Shown here in pieces: positions 8,864 to 20,039 of a stretch of 64,000 bases of DNA. The stretch's first letter is position 1, and every line of letters begins with the position of its first letter. The notes under the pieces were generated by a model. That model had not been told where the DNA came from. It searched no databases and saw only the letters and a program-made list of their open reading frames with translations. The position numbers were made by a program, and so were the translations under genes. The DNA is from Strigamia acuminata (lineage: Eukaryota; Arthropoda; Chilopoda; Geophilomorpha; Linotaeniidae): NCBI GenBank assembly GCA_949358305.1, contig OX442316.1, positions 1,922,001-1,986,000 of the forward strand, given 5' to 3'.

Positions 8864-11250
8864 ACCATTGAAATCATTGAAATCCTAGAAATCATTGAAA
8901 TCCTAGAAATCATTGAAATCCTAGAAATCATTGAAATCCTAGAAATAATTGAAATCTTAGAAATAATTGAAATCCTAGAAATAATTGAAATTCTAGAAAT
9001 CATTGAAATCCTAGAAAGCATTGAAATCCTAGAAAGCATTGAAATCCTAGAAAGCATTGAAATCCCAAAAAGCATTGAAATCCTAGAAAGCATTGAAATC
9101 CCAAAAAGCATTGAAATCCCAAAAAGCATTGAAATCCCAAAAAGCATTGAAATCCCAAAAAGCATTGAAATCCCAAAAAGCATTGAAATCCCAAAAAGCA
9201 TTGAAATCCCAGAAATTATTGAAATCCCAGAAATTATTGAATTTCCAGAAATTATTGAATTTCCAGAAATTATTGAATTTCCAGAAATTATTGAATTTCC
9301 AGAAATTATTGAATTTCCAGAAATTATTGAATTTCCAGAAATTATTAAATTTCCAGAAATTATTGAATTTCCAGAAATTATTGAATTTCCAGAAATTATT
9401 GAATTTCCAGAAATTATTGAATTTCCAGAAATTATTGAATTTCCAGAAATTATTGAATTTCCAGAAATTATTGAATTTCCAGAAATTATTGAATTTCCAG
9501 AAATCATTGAATTTCCAGAAATCATTGAATTTCCAGAAATCATTGAATTTCCAGAAATCATTGAATTTCCAGAAATCATTGAATTTCCAGAAATCATTGA
9601 ATTTCCAGAAATCATTGAATTTCCAGAAATCATTGAATTTCCAGAAATCATTGAATTTCCAGAAATCATTGAATTTCCAGAAATCATTGAATTTCCAGAA
9701 ATCATTGAATTTCCAGAAATCATTGAATTTCCAGAAATCATTGAATTTCCAGAAATCATTGAATTTCCAGAAATCATTGAATTTCCAGAAATCATTGAAT
9801 TTCCAGAAATCATTGAATTTCCAGAAATCATTGAATTTCCAGAAATCATTGAATTTCCAGAAATCATTGAATTTCCAGAAATCATTGAATTTCCAGAAAT
9901 CATTGAATTTCCAGAAATCATTGAATTTCCAGAAATCATTGAATTTCCAGAAATCATTGAATTTCCAGAAATCATTGAATTTCCAGAAATCATTGAATTT
10001 CCAGAAATCATTGAATTTCCAGAAATCATTGAATTTCCAGAAATCATTGAATTTCCAGAAATCATTGAATTTCCAGAAATCATTGAATTTCCAGAAATCA
10101 TTGAATTTCCAGAAATCATTGAATTTCCAGAAATCATTGAATTTCCAGAAATCATTGAATTTCCAGAAATCATTGAATTTCCAGAAATCATTGAATTTCC
10201 AGAAATCATTGAATTTCCAGAAATCATTGAATTTCCAGAAATCATTGAATTTCCAGAAATCATTGAATTTCCAGAAATCATTGAATTTCCAGAAATCATT
10301 GAATTTCCAGAAATCATTGAATTTCCAGAAATCATTGAATTTCCAGAAATCATTGAATTTCCAGAAATCATTGAATTTCCAGAAATCATTGAATTTCCAG
10401 AAATCATTGAATTTCCAGAAATCATTGAATTTCCAGAAATCATTGAATTTCCAGAAATCATTGAATTTCCAGAAATCATTGAATTTCCAGAAATCATTGA
10501 ATTTCCAGAAATCATTGAATTTCCAGAAATCATTGAATTTCCAGAAATCATTGAATTTCCAGAAATCATTGAATTTCCAGAAATCATTGAATTTCCAGAA
10601 ATCATTGAATTTCCAGAAATCATTGAATTTCCAGAAATCATTGAATTTCCAGAAATCATTGAATTTCCAGAAATCATTGAATTTCCAGAAATCATTGAAT
10701 TTCCAGAAATCATTGAATTTCCAGAAATCATTGAATTTCCAGAAATCATTGAATTTCCAGAAATCATTGAATTTCCAGAAATCATTGAATTTCCAGAAAT
10801 CATTGAATTTCCAGAAATCATTGAATTTCCAGAAATCATTGAATTTCCAGAAATCATTGAATTTCCAGAAATCATTGAATTTCCAGAAATCATTGAATTT
10901 CCAGAAATCATTGAATTTCCAGAAATCATTGAATTTCCAGAAATCATTGAATTTCCAGAAATCATTGAATTTCCAGAAATCATTGAATTTCCAGAAATCA
11001 TTGAATTTCCAGAAATCATTGAATTTCCAGAAATCATTGAATTTCCAGAAATCATTGAATTTCCAGAAATTATTGAAAACCCAGAAATCGTTAAAATTCC
11101 AGAAATCATTGAAAACCCAGAAATCGTTAAAATCCCAGAAATCATTGAAATCCCAGAAATCATTGAAATCCCAGAAATCATTGAAATTCCAGAAATCTTC
11201 AAAATCCTAGAAATTATTGAAATCCATGAAATCCATGAAATCTTACAAAT
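8864..11250. repeat. 18-bp satellite, about 130 units, homogeneous core
   Basis: Head-to-tail 18-bp units. Variant blocks lie at the edges: ATTGAAATCCTAGAAATC (8864-9060), ATTGAAATCCCAAAAAGC (9061-9215), ATTATTGAATTTCCAGAA (about 9216-9500). A core of about 87 units of ATCATTGAATTTCCAGAA (about 9500-11066) looks identical unit to unit, and diverged units follow again (11067-11250). The unit length is a multiple of three and four of six frames lack stops, so long open frames of 833 codons (minus) and 705 codons (plus) appear. These are by-products of the repeat and I do not call them genes. Homogeneous centre with diverged edges is the usual signature of unequal exchange. Confidence 0.95.
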
Positions 11251-11284
11251 TGAATCAGAAGTTGTTGCAAAGTCAAACATAAAT

Positions 11285-11545
11285 TTTAAAGAAATCTGCC
11301 TGAAATCCTGAAAATTCACTTGAAATCTGCCTGAAATCCTGAAAATTCACTTGAAATCTGTCTGAAATCTAGGAAATTTACATAAAATACACATGCAAAT
11401 CTGAAAATTCATAGCAAACCCCTGAAATCTTCAAAGCAGTGGCAAATCCATAGCAAATCCCTGAAAATCTTGGAAAAATCTTGGAAATTTTACAAATCTC
11501 CAACTGCAAAATGCATATTTATGACAAAATAACCCAAACGAAAAC
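11285..11545. repeat. Degenerate flank of the satellite
   Basis: A unit of about 31 bp, containing CTGCCTGAAATCCTGAAAAT, is repeated at 11295 and 11326 with further decayed copies. GAAATC-type words continue to about 11500. It resembles an older, diverged extension of the neighbouring array. Confidence 0.5.
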
Positions 11546-11564
11546 ATTTTCGCACGTCTATGAC

Positions 11565-11570
11565 TTTATT
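11565..11570 (-). terminator. Poly(A) signal of the class C GPCR
   Basis: AATAAA on the minus strand about 47 nt after the stop codon (11619-11617). It is the only canonical signal close to the stop and sits about 300 bp before the satellite. Confidence 0.6.
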
Positions 11571-11616
11571 AATGAAAATCATACAAAAATAAATGACTTA
11601 TGGAGACTAGCAAATA

Positions 11617-12654
11617 TTATTTCTCTGGAATGATTTGCATCTTATGACTGCTCATGTGATGTTGAACAATAGAATTCGAATTAAACGGTTGAAAAATCGT
11701 AACAATATTGTTTTTCCCATTAGTCAGCGTCTTGTGATCAAACGACGATGTCTGCTGACTGAGCTTTCGCATCTTTGGAATGAACATGCCAAACAAAATC
11801 ACCGTCGCAATGGTCAAGAGGTGTGCACAAATACTCGGCTCCAAAATGAGCGGCGGCGCAGAATAAATGAGAATTCCCCACCCGATCCAAACGGGAAGAC
11901 AAATCACGGAAACCAGCAGCACCGACACCATTTCCTGACTATTCTTCAAAATCTTCCGACAAGCGAAAGCGTAAACCGCAGTGACCAGCAAAACCACCAT
12001 GCATGGAATGTGCAACAACACAAACGTCTTGTTCGGCGTCGAACAAAGACTCTCGTCGATCCAGCTCTTTGTGATGAGTAAAAACTCAATCAGAATCGCC
12101 ATTTGTGCACCGATCAAAGCGAACAACGTGACGAGCATGTGCGGCAAATTTAAGGAACCTCCCAAACCCAAGGTGCTCAGAGACTTGTACATCATTGCCT
12201 GGACCAATAGAAGCGAATAGCAAAACATGTGCGCAGTCGGATGCATGATTAGCCGCAGTACGCACATTAATTCGTTTGGTGGGAAAACGTACGTGATGCA
12301 TGTGCAATATAGGAGTGTGACGCTTAGCAGGAGTAAGATGGTGAATGTTTGGTTTCCTGTTAGGGTTCCGTCGTAGGTGCGTAGAACTATGTAAACAAGG
12401 GTGTACATGGTGCCTAGGATGCCTAGTCCTGCTAGGATTAACGTAGCGGCTGCCCACGGTCGCCGGACCGATGTGTTGTGGGAGATTCTTTCAATGTGGC
12501 TGTTGTAGGTCATTTGGTTATTGGGATTTGTTCGTTTGGGAAAGTTTGTGTGGTTTTGAACGTTGTGGTATTCGGCCGTTTGGAATTGGTTGCGAGCGAA
12601 GGAAGCGGCGAAGGAATTAAGTGAGATTCCTAGGTCTTCGCTGTACCAGCCAAT
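11617..12654 (-). CDS. GPCR last exon: linker, 7TM domain and tail
   Basis: Begins after CAG at 12657-12655 with IGWYSEDLGISLN, runs through a linker with potential N-glycosylation sites (NHT, NTS), and carries all seven membrane segments in one exon before the TAA at 11619-11617. The preceding exon is best ended at 13473 (TTG|GTAATT), because only that donor keeps this exon in frame, giving SEDPIL-IGWYSEDL. Confidence 0.85.
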   Translation of the reverse strand: MGWYSEDLGISLNSFAASFARNQFQTAEYHNVQNHTNFPKRTNPNNQMTYNSHIERISHNTSVRRPWAAATLILAGLGILGTMYTLVYIVLRTYDGTLTGNQTFTILLLLSVTLLYCTCITYVFPPNELMCVLRLIMHPTAHMFCYSLLLVQAMMYKSLSTLGLGGSLNLPHMLVTLFALIGAQMAILIEFLLITKSWIDESLCSTPNKTFVLLHIPCMVVLLVTAVYAFACRKILKNSQEMVSVLLVSVICLPVWIGWGILIYSAPPLILEPSICAHLLTIATVILFGMFIPKMRKLSQQTSSFDHKTLTNGKNNIVTIFQPFNSNSIVQHHMSSHKMQIIPEK

Positions 12655-15600
12655 CTGGAATTAAAAATAAGTTGCGATTAAATTGCATTCTGTTTGAAAA
12701 TGCATTTTTTTTTTAGCATGGAACTTGCATTTATTTTCCATTAAAAATTGTACTGTATAATTGTCTTTTTTTGTGAAAAAGTGAAGTCTTATGTCTAAAA
12801 ATGCATTTATCCTATCAAAAATTGCTTTTGTCTGTCGGAAATTGTGCTTTTATGTCTAAAATAGCATAGATTAAGCATAAAAATATGCATTTTTGTCTAA
12901 AATTGCATCTACCATATTTTCTCGATTAGCCCTCGTTTTGTAGCCAAACAAGAAACTGTTAATGAAACATTCATCGATGATGATGGTTATTTAGATAGAA
13001 AATATTTTAAAAAAGTGAAATTTCAATGGAAAAAATTAAAATTTCAATAAAAAAAATGGAAATTTCAATAAAAAAAATGGAAATTTAAAAAAATTACCAA
13101 TTTTTTTCTAAAACACGATGTTTTTCTTGTAAAAATCGTTTTCTAAACATTTTAAAAACGTTTTTGAAAAAATGGTGATTTTTATCGTAAAAATCACCGA
13201 TTTTTGTTATCTTTGGCGCTTAATTGGAACCGGTGCTTATCGCATGTATTGCCGGTGACCACCCAGCGGTTAAACGGGCCCGGGCGCCTAAATGAACCGA
13301 AGCTTTACGTTAACTATTCATCACAAAAATTCAATTTCATGCTGTTAATTATTTTGCTGTTATTAATTAAATTGCTTGGCCTAGAAATGCTCTAAAAGTC
13401 TTCATCGCTTAAAATTCTCCATTTATCCTCCTCAAAAATCGATATTTACAGAAGCCCAGAACTCGTAATTACCAAGATGGGATCTTCACTCTTGTTATAA
13501 AATATGACATGACTGTGTGTCTTGATGAGTTTTCCCGACCCAGTGAACCGAAACTGGACGCCTTCGTATTCGGGCTGCAAATTCTTATGGAATGAAAATC
13601 CCAGCTTCTTCATAGCATCCACCATGTTGGGGCCCAACGGGTCAGGGTCGGCACATTGCACGTTATCTTGACAGCTATCTAAGCGCATAATTTGGTAAGC
13701 AGACGCAAGAGCGGAAACCGCTTCTGCGACGTGACTAGCGGCGGAATGTTCGTGGTACGCTTGCAGGGACTTCTGGGATAGTGTTTTACACGTGTTTTTC
13801 TCGTTCGCGTCCCAGGAACAATTGAATTTGGTTTCGGCGTAGTTGGATATGAGGATTTCCAAGTTTGTTAGGTTTGTTCCGTTTGTGACGATGTCGAAGA
13901 CGTAGGATTTGAATTTATCGGAGTTTGTCGTGTGGGTTTCGATGAATATTCCGGATCCGAAAGCCGGGCCAATCTGTTTTAGGTCTGATCTGTCTAAAGC
14001 TGGGGATGCGATTATCCACATTGCATCTGTTTCGGGGAGTGAAAGAAGGATTTTGGAGAGTTTTTTCAGTTCGGCTGGAGATAGCAAGACTATGACTATG
14101 ATTTGTTCTTCCTGCAAAAGAAAAGAAAAACTGTCAAAGAATGTATTTCAAGTTTTTTCAAGATTTTTTCAACATTATTCCAGATTTCTATCATTTTTCA
14201 AGATTTTTCATCATTTTTCAAGATTTTTTTCAAGATTTTTTTTCTTAATCGGTAAAATATGGTACCTTACCATAGTCTTTTGTAAAATGCGTTGCACTCC
14301 AGCCGTGTCAATGAAACCATCTACGACCAAAAGCGACTGTGTCATGACTGTATCCGCCATTTTGATGACTTGGATGAACTCGTTTAAAGCTGCGGAACTA
14401 GAGGAAATGACTCTGACCAATTTCCATTGAAATGTCTTCAAAAGACTTGCCAAAGGCTATTTTAAAAAATATATATTAAAAATCACTATTGTACAATTTT
14501 TTTTAATTGTAAATTCAACTTACTTTAACTTGACTCATTAACCCAGGGCTTGTTACTAAAATGTTGTGCGCTTGAAGATCTAAATCACGACCACCGGGTG
14601 AAGCAATCACAAATGGAATTGAAAATGCGCTTAGTAAACTGGTAACTGAGGACAAAACTGTGTTTTCTCCAACTCCTATGACTCCTAACAATGGCGGCTT
14701 CTCGTCACTTGTGGAATTCGCTTCCCGGCGAAATGTCCGTATAATGTCAAATACCTGCCGTGTTGCAACTTCCGAAACGCCGCATGTGTCGTATATAGTA
14801 AACCCTACAAATACAATCAATCAGGAGAGGCATTTGTAATGACATCATTTGTTTAAGCCAATCAGCACAACTAAACTCTATCCACTCAGATAATCCAGTA
14901 TTTCTCATTGGTCTGCAGGCAATAAAGCCAGCCCCAATTTGCCTGTAACAATTAATTGTAAGTTGCTTTCAATAAAGAAAACTCATGCATAATCATGCAA
15001 ATTAAATGTAATGGTAATGGAACGGAAATGTAACTATAATGAAACGGTAACAATAATTTGCACACTAAAAACTAACAATAATGGTTGCTAATGTGGCCAG
15101 CCAATGAGAATTAGTGGATTCTGTGGATGGATAATGGTTTAATAGTTGCACATACAACGTACCAAATTTTGGGGCCGGATCATTTTCCGAATTAATAACT
15201 TGGGCGGTCCAAAGAGCAGTCAAGATTTGTTCAGCGGCATTTGGATTAATTTGTGAACACAATTTGTTTTCTTCATTATTGGAATGAATGTCTAAAAGAA
15301 ATGCTATATTTATCTGCAAAGAAATAAATAATAATATTAATAAAATTAATACAGCTAAAGATTAAAAATCTGATTAAACGAATGATAGCATTTTTTGATT
15401 TGGTGGCCAGAAAAATATCACGTTTGCTCACAAGAAACAGGATTAGGATTACTGTTCCTTATGTGAGGTCATTGTAATTGACACAGATCCACTGGAACAT
15501 GAACTGGAACAGAATATCATCACGACAGTTTGTGCTTGGTATCTTCATGCAAAATTCAATATTCAAGATACAGTACGTAAACTATAGCAATACTTTGTAC

Positions 15601-16755
15601 CGGTAAGCTAAAAAAAAGTTGTCATTAGAAAAATTATCACTGGCTTTACCACAAGCACAAGAAAATTTAGAATTAAAGTTCAGCAAAAGTAGTATTACGT
15701 AAGATAATATTACAAATCCTTTTGAAACCTGAACAAATTATCAGGATAATCTTTTATCTGGTCTTGAAATGACTAGTAGTGGTATCCGAAGATTAGTTGC
15801 GAATCGGATTAGATGAGTGGATCGGATAAGCGGATCGGATAAGCGGATCGGATAAGCAAATCGGATAAGCGGACTGGATAAGCCGATTTGATAAGCCGAT
15901 CTGATAAGCCGATCTGATAAGCCGATCTGATAAGCCGATCTGATAAGCCGATCTGATAAGCCGATCTGATAAGCCGATCTGATAAGCCGATCTGATAAGC
16001 GGATCGGATAAGCGGATCGGATAAGCGGATCGGATAAGCAGATCGGATAAGCAGATTGGATAAGCATACCGGATAAGCAGGTCGGATAAGCGGATTGGAT
16101 AAGCGGATTGGATCAAATCGCCGGATTCCCATCCGCACCAGTTTCGGATCAGACGCGGATTGGCGCGAATCCGATCCAAATAGTCCATGACATCGTAAAA
16201 TTTTTTTCGCTTCTCGTGGCTCGACCTATCCAGATTTCCCGATACTAAATTTGTTCCCAGTCCAGCCCTGGTTCAAACCGTGTAAAATTAGCAAAATTTA
16301 TTGAAATTTTTTGCCCCGGTTTGAACCTGTGCAAAATCACCTAAAGTTATCGAGATAATTTTTCTTGTACTCGTAATGGTAATTAGTTTGTAGAATGAGC
16401 TGATTGCCTCCTTTTTGGTTGTCCAGGCAGCTAATTTGTAATTTGTGGAGATATCCATTCATTCATATACTGCAAAATGGCTCCAGATGGTCATGTTGTA
16501 GGAATTCCTATTGGCCCTTGAACAACATAACCATCTGGAGCCATTTTTCAGTATATGAATGAAACTTGGATATCTGCACAACCAAAACTCATCATCACCA
16601 ACTTTTTACTCATACTCCTGTTTCCTATAGGAAACCTACTGAACTCACTGAATAAAACCAAAACTTACACTTCCAGGAATGACAATTGGTTGAGGATCCA
16701 AAGAAGTTGAAATTATGAAATAACTTAAAGTGAATATAAATAAATAATGCCTCAT
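11617..16755 (-). CDS. Class C (metabotropic-glutamate-receptor-like) orphan GPCR
   Basis: Six coding exons on the minus strand: 16755-16669, 15313-15163, 14804-14524, 14456-14271, 14111-13473 and 12654-11617. All have AG/GT borders, and the phases join to a 793-aa frame. Residues 1-20 look like a signal peptide. About 29-450 form the Venus-flytrap ligand-binding domain, with the class C signature IYDTCGVSEVATR and IPFVIASPGGRDLD. After a linker of about 60 residues, seven membrane segments follow to about 735, then a short tail. The cysteine-rich domain that links flytrap and membrane parts in mGluRs is absent. The mGluR motif YAST, which helps bind the amino acid, reads IASP here, so glutamate is unlikely to be the ligand. 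It is therefore an orphan class C receptor. Insect orphans of the CG32447 type are my best guess at relatives, from memory only. Confidence 0.82.
13473..14111 (-). CDS. GPCR exon: second half of the Venus-flytrap domain
   Basis: Acceptor CAG at 14114-14112. Encodes EEQIIVIVLLSPAELKKL and the C-terminal lobe of the flytrap, with several cysteines (CSWDANEKNTC, LDSCQDNVQC). The open frame continues to 13446, but that end is intronic by the phase argument. Confidence 0.8.
14271..14456 (-). CDS. GPCR exon 4 (flytrap domain)
   Basis: 62 codons, phase 0 to 0, starting PLASLLKTFQWKLVRVISS and ending at ACTATG|GTAAGG. It fits the middle of the flytrap domain, where the chain crosses from the first lobe to the second. 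Confidence 0.75.
14524..14804 (-). CDS. GPCR exon 3 (flytrap hinge, IYDTCG motif)
   Basis: Joins the G left from the previous exon to give KFGFTIYDTCGVSEVATR, the most conserved flytrap signature in class C receptors. It contains GENTVLSSVTSLLSAFSIPF and ends at GTTAAA|GTAAGT. Confidence 0.85.
15163..15313 (-). CDS. GPCR exon 2 (flytrap N-lobe)
   Basis: Encodes INIAFLLDIHSNNEENKLC and then a helix with ALWTAQVINSENDPAPKF. Acceptor CAG at 15316-15314, donor TTTG|GTACGT at 15163/15162, leaving one base that completes a Gly codon with exon 3. Confidence 0.8.
15811..16117. repeat. 13-bp minisatellite carrying GATA motifs
   Basis: About 23 units of the 13-mer GATAAGCCGATCT and variants (GATAAGCGGATCG at both edges). 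The central units read TGATAAG, matching the WGATAR site bound by GATA factors, while the edge units read GGATAAG and do not. A 13-bp unit without stops leaves all three minus frames open, which explains the overlapping open frames (131, 109 and 108 codons). It lies in intron 1 of the GPCR. Confidence 0.9.
16450..16574. mobile_element. Foldback (hairpin) element, 125 bp
   Basis: Arms of about 55 bp read GATATCCA...CATTCATATACTG...ATGGCTCCAGATGG on the left, and the reverse complement ends in TTGGATATC on the right. The central loop contains GGAATTCC. There is no open frame. It lies in intron 1 of the GPCR. Confidence 0.75.
16669..16755 (-). CDS. GPCR first coding exon (signal peptide)
   Basis: 29 codons, from MRHYLFIFTLSYFIISTS, a clear signal peptide, to QPIVIPGS, then AGT|GTAAGT. 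Phase 0 matches exon 2. The first exon was chosen because it is the only upstream ATG with a hydrophobic leader and a strong donor before exon 2. Confidence 0.75.
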
Positions 16756-17937
16756 CCTTGTACTATACAGTATCTGCAACAGATAAAACAAAATGCAATT
16801 AACAACCAGAGGGGGTTGGTTATCCAGAAACAGGAAGGTTGGAAAAACTGTTGAAAAGAAGGGAGTGGAAACAGCTGTGCAGAGCAGCTGGCTTCTTTTT
16901 CATGCATACCATACCTTTAGGGTTAAACTTAAGCTTTTATGTTTACCCCAATAAAATTTTACTACCCCCATTTGAGGGGGGGGGGGGAAGAAAAATGCAA
17001 GGCACAAAACTCCAATTTTCTCTTTCAATCTTGATGAAATTAATTAAATTATCCAAAAAATAAATAGTTTTGGGTGTGGTCCTTGAGAAGAAAATTGATT
17101 TGTGAGATATTGCCATTAAGGGAGGTGAGAAATGCATTTTTAAACACGAAATTTGTGGGTGAAAAAGTGTCTAAAAGTGGTAAAATATAGAAAAAACCAA
17201 CCTTTATTCACATTCCACTGCAGTCATGAATGAATGAATGAGACTCATTTCCTGTCCCTTTATTTTTACACATGAATTAAGCACTTCCTGCGTGTTTGTA
17301 CACCCAGAACTTGTTAAAATGTGCTTGAACTCAATTTCTTGATGTAATCAAATGCTGAGTAATGTGATGCAATGTAATGTCAGGAGATTGTAGGTTGAAA
17401 AGTTTGGTGAAAGTTTGAAAAAGTAAGAAGGAATGGGTGATAAAGATGGGATTTGAGTGAACTTACTGGTGATATTTGCGGGGATTTTCCTTTCACACTT
17501 GAAACGGGCCGTTTGCTTTCATAGTCACGTTAAGCCTTCCTGCGGATGTTGTTATTAAGCAGAGCTAACCTTTCATTGCAAAATGCGTCGCCGAGTCTAG
17601 TGTGCATCGGGCGGGGAAGTGATTGCCTGGGGTGAAAAAAACGCCATTGGTCCAGGTTGGGTTGTGGAAGGTGACGTCAGGATTTGTGTGGTTGCACCTG
17701 TGTGGTTTGAGGTGTAGGCGACATCTGTTGAGGAGAATTGGTAGATGGTTTTAATTTGGTTTATTGGGATTGTTGGGAGTGTTGTTTGGGGGCAATATTA
17801 AGCAGTGCAGCTAAGCTGATACTGCAGATATTCCTCGAAAGCGATCTCGCTTTGTATGTTTTCGGTAGGGTGCCAAAAAATATGTATTTTTATAGTAATA
17901 CGAATTGATTTGTAGGCTAAAAAAATTATTTTTATTC
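16756..17937. other. Upstream region of the GPCR
   Basis: No coding exon. A G-run is at 16977-16988. This region probably holds the GPCR 5' leader and promoter on the minus strand, but I see no clear TATA box or start site. Confidence 0.3.
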
Positions 17938-18200
17938 AGAAAGTCAATTTTTAGGCAATAAATTCAATTTTTAGGCAATAAATTCAACTTTTAGGAAATA
18001 AATTCATTTTTAAGTAATAAATTCAATTTTTAAGTAATAAATTTAATTTTTAAGCAATAAATTTAATTTTTAAGCAATAAATTCAATTTTGTTGGTCTTA
18101 AATTCAAATTTTAGGCAATAAATTAAAATTTAGGCATTAAATTTAAATTTTAGGCAATAAATTCAAATTGTAAGCAATAAATTTAATTTTTAGGCAACAT
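17938..18200. repeat. 20-bp AT-rich minisatellite
   Basis: About a dozen degenerate units of TTAGGCAATAAATTCAATTT. Variants have TTAAGTAATA or TTAGGAAATA in the first half. It lies between the divergent GPCR and Toll genes. Confidence 0.85.
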
Positions 18201-19158
18201 AATTCTACTTTAGACAAAAGTAAATTTCAATTTTTGGCCCAAAAATTAATTATTGTTGTTTAAAATTGTAGTTAGTGTGTCCACTGTTTTACTACTCTGA
18301 TTATAAACTTTCACTACTTTAGCAGTATTAAGCCTAAGATCAGGCCTAATAACTCTATAGTAGTTGTTAAATATATAGTAATAAACATATAGCAATTAAA
18401 TAAAAATAATTCAGAGCATAGAACCAAAGTAAGTATACTGGAAAAAAAAATTTCCAAACATTTCAAAGTTGGAAATTGATATGGAAAATTTGAATTTAAT
18501 ATCATGTGAAAATTTGATGAAATATGTCGGAAATATCCACATACTTCCAAACTTCTAAAAATTAGTACTAAATCCTAGAGATGAAAACTAATATTTCCAA
18601 TAAGTTTTAAATCTATTGTTTGAAATGTTATTTTTCCAATCAGTTTTCTTTCAGATGGAAATGTGTTGCAAATGTCTGAAATGAAAACTTGTCATTTCAC
18701 AAGGATTGTAAAAATAATGTAAAAGCAAGAAAAAACATGAAATTTAAATGGAAAATTTAAACACCTGAAATGTAACAGGAACGAGGTAAAATTGTATCAA
18801 ATTTGAACTCAGAACAGAAAATAACGCCTAAAACGGTCCAATTTCGAACCGATGGGCACAATATGTAATCGAACACAGGCCGCAGGGACAGAAAAACACG
18901 TGTCTCGTCGATGAAACAACTTTGTGACATAAGAAAGAGGATGTTTAACATACATGGACACGGGTGAATAGCAAACCGTGAACAATTATTTTCTCTATTG
19001 TCCTCTACTTAGTACTTCAAGGAGACCTGAAGGTCATGTTTAATTTGATGCAATTGATGAGTTTATTGGAAATTCCAAAGAATTCTTTTACATCCCATAA
19101 ATGGACTCTCCCAACTAATAACCTGGAAAACAAACAACCATAACTAGTATCCAACACA
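18201..19158. other. Spacer upstream of the Toll gene
   Basis: AT-rich with no exon. It should contain the Toll promoter (plus strand), but no TATA box at a convincing distance stands out. Confidence 0.3.
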
Positions 19159-20039
19159 ATGATCCTCCTGCTCCTTTGTCTTCTCTCCCAATCAAACCCC
19201 GTACACTCCGAGCAACTAAACTGCTCCCAAGCACTCTGCAAGGACCATCCAAACAACTGCACCACAATGGACGTATGTCAATGTGACCTGACAAACTACA
19301 GAGCCTTGTGTCCATCATTCAGCACAAAGGAAATAACCATCTACTACGATTATTCAAATTCTTTGAATTTCACCGGCTTTAGGAGCGACATAACCCTGCC
19401 ATCTGCAATGGAACTATGGAAATCCTTTCTTAACACCCCAGAAATGACCAACACAAAACTTTTAAGCATCAACTCCTTTTGTCGGCTAAGACAAACCGAT
19501 AAAACGTGGGACATCGGGCACGGACTGCGTAAACAATGCTTTGCGGTTGATTCAAGATTCAGGACCCTTGAGACGAGTGATCTACCGATTCTGAACTCGC
19601 TAGACAAGTTTATAATCATCTACGACTGCTTGGACAATGTTACTGGAGACTTCGGCAAACAGTTCCCGAAGTTAACCCAACTGGTTATCAGCGATAACTT
19701 TTTGACGGAAATACCACCTGGTTTGAGGGGAAGCAGAAACCTGACAACAATGGATTTTACTGGGAATATCATTAAAAATGTTTCCAGGAGTGATTTTCAA
19801 TACCCAATGTTGACATCGCTGAACCTAGACTGCAATTGCATTCAAAGTCTAACCGAAGACCTCTTACAGGATTTGGTCAGTTTGGATAGTCTTAATCTGG
19901 CTAACAACGACATATCGGAAGTGCCGAGCGGGTTCCTCAAACACAACTCACTCTTGGCGAATTTCATCATCAATCACAACCGGTTGAGCCAGTTACCAAC
20001 CGACCTGTTTGCTGACAACCAACAACTGAAACTCATCTC
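19159..20039 (+). pseudogene. Toll-like receptor, 5' half (interrupted by LTR element)
   Basis: Starts at ATG 19159 with a signal peptide (MILLLLCLLSQSNPVHS) and an N-terminal cysteine-rich cap, followed by leucine-rich repeats of the type LTSLNLDCNCIQSLTEDLL. Codon 293 ends just before a Ty3/gypsy insertion at 20040. In this assembly the frame runs a few codons into the LTR and stops (RLSKLLFNL), giving a 304-aa secreted ectodomain fragment at most. Removing 20040-25570 and one copy of the ATCTC target duplication restores an open 933-codon frame with 25576-27496 (reading KLISLDNN across the join). The host allele was therefore intact until very recently. Toll receptors signal in immunity and development. 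I cannot assign the subfamily. Confidence 0.85.

Noticed and set aside
8864-11250. CRISPR-like regular repeat arrays
   Set aside because: The units are contiguous with no unique spacers, and the genome is eukaryotic.
8818-11319. An 833-codon minus-strand frame and a 705-codon plus-strand frame made of hexapeptide repeats
   Set aside because: Both arise from an 18-bp satellite lacking stops in four of six frames. They overlap on opposite strands, and the unit is non-coding satellite by its edge-variant pattern.
13446-13472. Longer end of GPCR exon 5, using the donor at 13449
   Set aside because: It would throw the 7TM exon out of frame. The donor at 13472 keeps it.
14821-14960. Possible extra GPCR exon after TTACAG near 14945
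   Set aside because: Exons 15313-15163 and 14804-14524 already join exactly through KFGFTIYDTCG.
15741-16188. Three overlapping minus-strand frames with 13-residue repeats
   Set aside because: A 13-bp repeat without stops opens all three frames at once. This is intronic repeat, not protein.
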